Shown piece after piece: positions 22,890 to 26,091 of a stretch of 26,091 bases of DNA (its first letter is position 1; each line of letters starts with the position of its first letter). Origin of the DNA: Lachnospiraceae bacterium (lineage in GTDB: Bacteria > Bacillota > Clostridia > Lachnospirales > Lachnospiraceae); the NCBI GenBank assembly GCA_014804285.1, contig JAAVAA010000021.1, forward strand, positions 44,126 to 70,216, written 5' to 3'. The notes beneath the pieces were generated by a model. It was not told where the DNA came from and did not search any database. It was given only the letters and a program-made list of their open reading frames with translations. The translations under genes were made by a program, and so were the position numbers.

Positions 22890-23123
22890 ATGCTGTTTTC
22901 AGAATTAAAATGCAAAGATGTAATCAATCTGCGGGATTGTAAAAAATTGGGAAGAATCTCTGATTTGGAATTTGACGAATGCAGCGGACAAATCTGCAAA
23001 GTGATTGTTCCAAGTGGTAACAAATTTTTAAATATCCTTTGTTCCGATCCTGATTACGTGATTCCCTATAAGGATATCAAACAGATAGGTCCTGACATTA
23101 TTATTGTAGATATACGATGTTGA
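22890..23123 (+). CDS. YlmC/YmxH family sporulation protein (PRC-barrel)
   Basis: A 77-residue PRC-barrel protein with the family pattern 'MLFSELKCKDVINLRDCKKLGRISDLEFD' and 'IPYKDIKQIGPDIIIVDI'. Members are conserved in spore formers, usually beside sigE/sigG, and their exact role is unclear. The ATG has GGAG 7 nt upstream. The gene faces sigE, and the two share a three-hairpin region at their 3' ends. In many relatives it runs in the same direction as sigE and sigG, so its orientation here may reflect a local inversion. Confidence 0.9.
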   Translation: MLFSELKCKDVINLRDCKKLGRISDLEFDECSGQICKVIVPSGNKFLNILCSDPDYVIPYKDIKQIGPDIIIVDIRC

Positions 23124-23125
23124 AA

Positions 23126-23207
23126 CCGTGGCAGTGCCTAAGCACAGTCTCAACCGAGATAGTGCTACGCACAATCTCAATCGTGACAGCGCCTAAGCGC
23201 TGTCACG
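23126..23207. terminator. Array of three stem-loops between ylmC and sigE
   Basis: Three hairpins follow each other with 27-28 nt spacing. They are GTGC-CTAA-GCAC (23134-23145), GAGAT-A-GTGC-TAC-GCAC-A-ATCTC (23156-23178) and an 11-bp perfect stem CGTGACAGCGC-CTAA-GCGCTGTCACG (23182-23207). The last loop contains the sigE stop codon (TAG on the minus strand). They probably act as a shared bidirectional terminator, although T-tracts are weak (TTCCTTTTT on the plus side). Confidence 0.65.
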
Positions 23208-23936
23208 GAGAAGTTCCTTTTTAAGCCTTTTCATGATCTTCTTTTCCAGTCTGGATATGTATGATTGGGAGATACCAAGCAGATCAGCCACCTCCTTCTG
23301 TGTCATCTCCTGTCCGTCAGGAGATCCAAGCCCAAACCGGAGATTGATGATTGTCTTTTCCCGTTCTGTAAGCTTATCAATTGCTTTAAGGAGAAGCTTT
23401 CTTTCCACTTCGTTTTCTAAATCACGGTAGATCACATCCTCATCAGTTCCCAGAATATCTGAAAGGAGCAGTTCATTTCCATCCCAGTCCACGTTCAGAG
23501 GTTCATCAATGGAGACCTCAAGCTTTGTCTTATTATTACGTCTTAAGTACATTAATATCTCATTCTCAATACATCTGGATGCGTAAGTGGCAAGCTTGAT
23601 ATTTTTAGCCGGATTGAAGGTATTGATTGATTTAATAAGTCCGATTGTTCCTATGGATATCAGATCCTCCACACCTACACCTGTATTATCAAACTTTTTG
23701 GCAATATAGACAACCAAACGAAGATTATGCTCAATTAAAATTGACTTAGCCTCATCCTCATACTCTGTCCCCAGATCACTGATTACTGCATTTTCCTTTT
23801 CACTCTCAAGGGGCGGCGGAAGCACCTCCGAACCGCCTATGTAGTGAACATCTCCCTGTCTTCCCATTAAAAATCCCGGTTCTCTGCGATATATTTTAAA
23901 CTGCAGTCTTCCGGGAATTGCTACCTTAAAAACCAT
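23193..23936 (-). CDS. sigE: RNA polymerase sporulation sigma factor SigE (pro-form)
   Basis: The early mother-cell sigma factor, made as an inactive pro-protein (247 residues). The first 25-30 residues ('MVFKVAIPGRLQFKIYRR...') are the amphipathic pro-sequence removed by SpoIIGA. 'VHYIGGSEVLPPPLE' then aligns with the mature start of Bacillus SigE. Region 2 has 'HNLRLVVYIAKKF', 'DLISIGTIGLIKSINTFNP' and 'LATYASRCIENEILMYLRRNNK'; region 4 has 'MTQKEVADLLGISQSYISRLEKK'. The ATG at 23936 follows AGGAGG by 8 nt; an ATG eight codons upstream has no RBS. It lies 33 nt after spoIIGA in the classic order, and its stop falls within a hairpin loop. Confidence 0.97.
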   Translation of the reverse strand: MVFKVAIPGRLQFKIYRREPGFLMGRQGDVHYIGGSEVLPPPLESEKENAVISDLGTEYEDEAKSILIEHNLRLVVYIAKKFDNTGVGVEDLISIGTIGLIKSINTFNPAKNIKLATYASRCIENEILMYLRRNNKTKLEVSIDEPLNVDWDGNELLLSDILGTDEDVIYRDLENEVERKLLLKAIDKLTEREKTIINLRFGLGSPDGQEMTQKEVADLLGISQSYISRLEKKIMKRLKKELLRDSA

Positions 23937-23969
23937 TTCCGGTTCCTCCTGTCTAATCATTTTGGCATT

Positions 23970-24779
23970 CTATATAGATAACTGGGATGGCAGAATCATC
24001 TGATAGCTGCCCTTTCCCGACACTTTACCTTTAAATACGGCTATAATAACTTTCTCAAACTGTTTCTTTCCCGTACTTCCTTTCACAACCATCTCATCAA
24101 CCTCATATCCTTCCAGAAGACCTTTTTCCTTCCCGATGCTATGATAAGGAATTATTTTATACTTCTCCGGTCTCATCCACCGTTTTAAATTAATCCACAC
24201 CTCTTCATCAAGCACAGCTACCGGCTTATGACTGATAGGCTCCAGTAAGCCGTTTCCGGTATCAATCAGCGCTCTGACTTCCACCGGCTTCTCGTCCCCT
24301 GCAATCATAACCGTACAGAAACAGTTGTTTCTACTTAGCTTCCACCTTGCTATTCCTCCCGCACAGACTGCATACCCTACGAATCCTAGCAATAATACTA
24401 CCCGAAGAGAATCTTCATACTGCCTCAAAAATGGCATTTTTCCTTTCAGAAATATTATGAGCCCTCCTAGTACAAAGGAAAAAAAGTAGAGATATCCCAT
24501 GATCCGGAAAAGCTCTGCAAAACCCTTGGTATGAAAGGCGACCTTTATCATCAGCATTCCTACCGGCAGCATCCCAAGCAATACTTTCACTCCATAGGAA
24601 ACTCCCGGAATGCACAAAACCGTGCAATATCCCAATGCGCCTGTCATGCTTCCCGCTAAAATTGCCGGATAAGTGGCAGTCTTTCCCAGAACTTTTGCGA
24701 TCAGCTTGATCAGATAAAGATCCATAACAAGATTCAACAAAAAGACACTGTCGATATAGACGGTATTTGGCACTTGCAC
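23970..24779 (-). CDS. spoIIGA: Sigma-E processing aspartic peptidase SpoIIGA
   Basis: A membrane protease that cleaves pro-SigE once the forespore signal SpoIIR arrives. About five transmembrane helices (roughly residues 8-150, 'VYIDSVFLLNLVMDLYL' first) are followed by a cytosolic protease domain with 'RALIDTGNGLLEPIS'. The Asp of DTG (D173 from the chosen start) is the catalytic residue. Start choice is uncertain. An ATG at 24800 has no RBS and contains the SD-like GGAGGTG in its own second and third codons, so a GTG at 24779 (12 nt after GGAGGTG), or the GTG two codons later, is more likely and fits the short N-terminus of known SpoIIGA. It is followed by sigE and preceded by a Spo0A-type promoter. 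Confidence 0.93.
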   Translation of the reverse strand: MQVPNTVYIDSVFLLNLVMDLYLIKLIAKVLGKTATYPAILAGSMTGALGYCTVLCIPGVSYGVKVLLGMLPVGMLMIKVAFHTKGFAELFRIMGYLYFFSFVLGGLIIFLKGKMPFLRQYEDSLRVVLLLGFVGYAVCAGGIARWKLSRNNCFCTVMIAGDEKPVEVRALIDTGNGLLEPISHKPVAVLDEEVWINLKRWMRPEKYKIIPYHSIGKEKGLLEGYEVDEMVVKGSTGKKQFEKVIIAVFKGKVSGKGSYQMILPSQLSI

Positions 24780-24817
24780 CTTACAGCATTTCACCTCCAT
24801 TTCTTATGTACCAGTTC

Positions 24818-24864
24818 ATTATAAACATTAAGGTCTTCACAATTTGTCAAAACAGTGTCCGAAA
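24818..24864 (-). promoter_or_regulatory. spoIIG-type promoter with long spacer and Spo0A-box-like sequence
   Basis: On the minus strand TTGACA (24845-24850) and TATAAT (24818-24823) are both perfect but separated by 21 bp. In Bacillus the spoIIG promoter likewise has good hexamers set too far apart (22 bp) and needs Spo0A. The -35 lies inside TTTGTCAAA (24843-24851), close to the 0A box TTTGTCGAA. A second, imperfect copy (TGTCCGAAA) is at 24856-24864. Confidence 0.75.
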
Positions 24865-24942
24865 AGATGTCATCCATCGCCTTTTTCGTACAAACATCCA
24901 AAAAAGACCCGCACATCACAGCAGTTACCGTAATCCCCGCGC

Positions 24943-24970
24943 AAAAAAGCGCCGCCAAACGGCGACGCTC
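24943..24970 (-). terminator. Rho-independent terminator of the M18 aminopeptidase gene
   Basis: On the minus strand GCGTCGCC-GTTT-GGCGGCGC forms a strong 8-bp stem (one mismatch or wobble), followed by TTTTTT, about 30 bp after the stop codon. Confidence 0.9.
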
Positions 24971-24999
24971 TCAAAACAGTCTATACTCAAGAAAAATCT

Positions 25000-26091
25000 T
25001 TATTTATTATAAAAAACCTTCAATGCTCTGATCAGGTAATCTATATCTTTACTGCCCGCTGTTTCTACTGCAGAATGCATAGCAAGCTGTGGCAGTCCGA
25101 TGTCTACAGCGGGGACTGCCACCTGCGCCGATGACAGATTTCCCAAGGTTGAACCACCCGGAATATCCGAACGATTATGATAGCTTTGGCAAGGCACTCC
25201 CGCTTCCATACAAATGGATTTCATAATTGCTTCTGTATATCCGTCTGTGGTATATTTCTGTCCGCCGTGATGCTTGATCACAATTCCTCCGTTTAAAACC
25301 GGTCTGTTAGTCAAATCTGCCTTTTCCGGATGATTCGGATGCAGTGCATGCGCATTATCCGCAGAGATCATGAAGCTGTCTGCAAGTAATCTTAAATAAC
25401 CCTCTCCCGAACAGGAAAACGCCTCTCCAATCCTCATAAGGGTGTCTTTTAAAAAGGTAGAAGCCGCTCCCGCTCTGGTCAGACTCCCTACTTCTTCATT
25501 ATTAAAAACGGCGCAGACTGCTCCATATTCTTTAGGTTCTGTGGCAAGAATGGCTTCCATAGAACCATAAACACACTCCAAATCATCCAGCCTCGGAGAG
25601 ATCATCAACTCTTCCGAAGGTCCTGCCAGCCTGCCCGGTTCCCTGACATAAAGATACAGATCACTTCCCAGAATTTCTGTCTCCCTGACTCCTGCCTGGC
25701 TGGCTATTTCCTTTAAGAGAAACCCTTTGGCTTCCCCGTCTCCCATCAGCGGCAACAGATCGATCTGCGGATTATACTCGATTCCTTTATTCGCTTCTCG
25801 ATTCATATGAATCGCAAGGCTTGGAATCACGCAAAGCTCTTTGTCAATATTTACATTTATACAGACCGGTTCCTCTTCACCCTGAATCACTACCCGTCCC
25901 GCCACGGATAGACTTCTGTCAAACCAGGTGGAGTAAATCATGCCTCCATAATTCTCCGTGTTAAGCCGAAGATAATGCTTTTCCGTCAAAAGCTCCGGAT
26001 CTGATTTCAGCTTAAAACAGGGTGAATCGCTGTGAGAGGCAATAATCCGAAATCCCTTCATCTCTTTTTCCGGTATCCGGAATGCTATGAT
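25000..26091 (-). CDS. M18 family aminopeptidase, N-terminus cut by window edge
   Basis: A cytoplasmic zinc aminopeptidase of the aspartyl-aminopeptidase (M18) family, which removes N-terminal residues from peptides. The frame is open to the right edge. The ten codons before the first ATG read 'IIAFRIPEKE', the conserved run before 'GFRIIASHSDSPCFKLK', so this is a 364-codon fragment of a protein usually about 430 residues long. The candidate metal ligands and catalytic residues are present: His in 'ASHSDSP', Asp in 'SPRLDDL', 'NNEEVGS' (Glu pair), Asp in 'ISADNAHALHPNH' and His in 'AMHSAVE'. It ends in a strong terminator, so it is independent of spoIIGA. Confidence 0.94.
   Translation of the reverse strand: MIAFRIPEKEMKGFRIIASHSDSPCFKLKSDPELLTEKHYLRLNTENYGGMIYSTWFDRSLSVAGRVVIQGEEEPVCINVNIDKELCVIPSLAIHMNREANKGIEYNPQIDLLPLMGDGEAKGFLLKEIASQAGVRETEILGSDLYLYVREPGRLAGPSEELMISPRLDDLECVYGSMEAILATEPKEYGAVCAVFNNEEVGSLTRAGAASTFLKDTLMRIGEAFSCSGEGYLRLLADSFMISADNAHALHPNHPEKADLTNRPVLNGGIVIKHHGGQKYTTDGYTEAIMKSICMEAGVPCQSYHNRSDIPGGSTLGNLSSAQVAVPAVDIGLPQLAMHSAVETAGSKDIDYLIRALKVFYNK

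Overview
The window looks like a chromosomal segment of an anaerobic, endospore-forming member of the Clostridia, most probably a gut Lachnospiraceae. The evidence is the sporulation genes (spoIIGA, sigE, sigG and a YlmC/YmxH gene), rubrerythrin, an iron-sulfur aldo/keto reductase, DegV, an M18 aminopeptidase, moderate to low GC and strong AGGAGG ribosome binding sites. I see no rRNA, tRNA, CRISPR array, transposase or phage gene. Most genes lie on the minus strand. The first gene (pyrI) and the last (M18 peptidase) are cut by the window edges.

Layout, left to right. (1) 1-1640: the 3' end of pyrI, a VanZ-like membrane protein and rubrerythrin. (2) 1642-7400: a membrane-anchored protein with an amidase-like domain fused to a polysaccharide deacetylase. 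It follows a minus-strand four-gene signalling operon (secreted FG-GAP-like protein, OmpR-type regulator, HAMP histidine kinase, membrane-anchored unknown protein), with overlaps of about 4, 4 and 20 nt at the junctions. A long hairpin and an 11-bp tandem repeat separate the two, and a 12-bp repeat lies at the operon's predicted transcription start. (3) 7438-9342: a zinc-ribbon/TPR/YD-like repeat envelope protein. (4) 9541-12224: a metal-resistance operon of ArsR/SmtB repressor, separate HMA metallochaperone domain and P1B-2 Zn/Cd-exporting ATPase, with a 12-2-12 operator at its promoter and four 17-bp palindromic repeats in its leader. (5) 12260-15107: a lipoprotein pair, a BMP/PnrA-like binding protein and a DUF5722-type TIM-barrel lipoprotein. 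(6) 15346-17280: degV and sigG on the plus strand.

(7) 17324-22825: an accessory block between sigG and the sigE genes. It holds a candidate yjdF (azaaromatic) riboswitch leading an operon yjdF - APH(3')-like kinase - AlbA/Schlafen-type regulator, then a membrane protein of unknown function, a mazEF toxin-antitoxin pair and an aldo/keto reductase with two 4Fe-4S motifs. (8) 22890-24865: ylmC facing sigE, with spoIIGA upstream of sigE. A promoter with an unusually long 21-bp spacer and a Spo0A-box-like sequence precedes spoIIGA, as known for spoIIG. (9) 24943-26091: a strong terminator and the C-terminal part of an M18 aminopeptidase.

The most interesting unit is the riboswitch-led yjdF-aph-albA operon, which would tie sensing of planar aromatic compounds to an antibiotic-kinase-like enzyme. 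Other points worth attention are the amidase domain that seems to have lost its catalytic-glutamate segment, the rubrerythrin leader hairpin that covers the ribosome binding site, and the recurrence of short tandem repeats exactly at regulatory positions (11, 12 and 17 bp).
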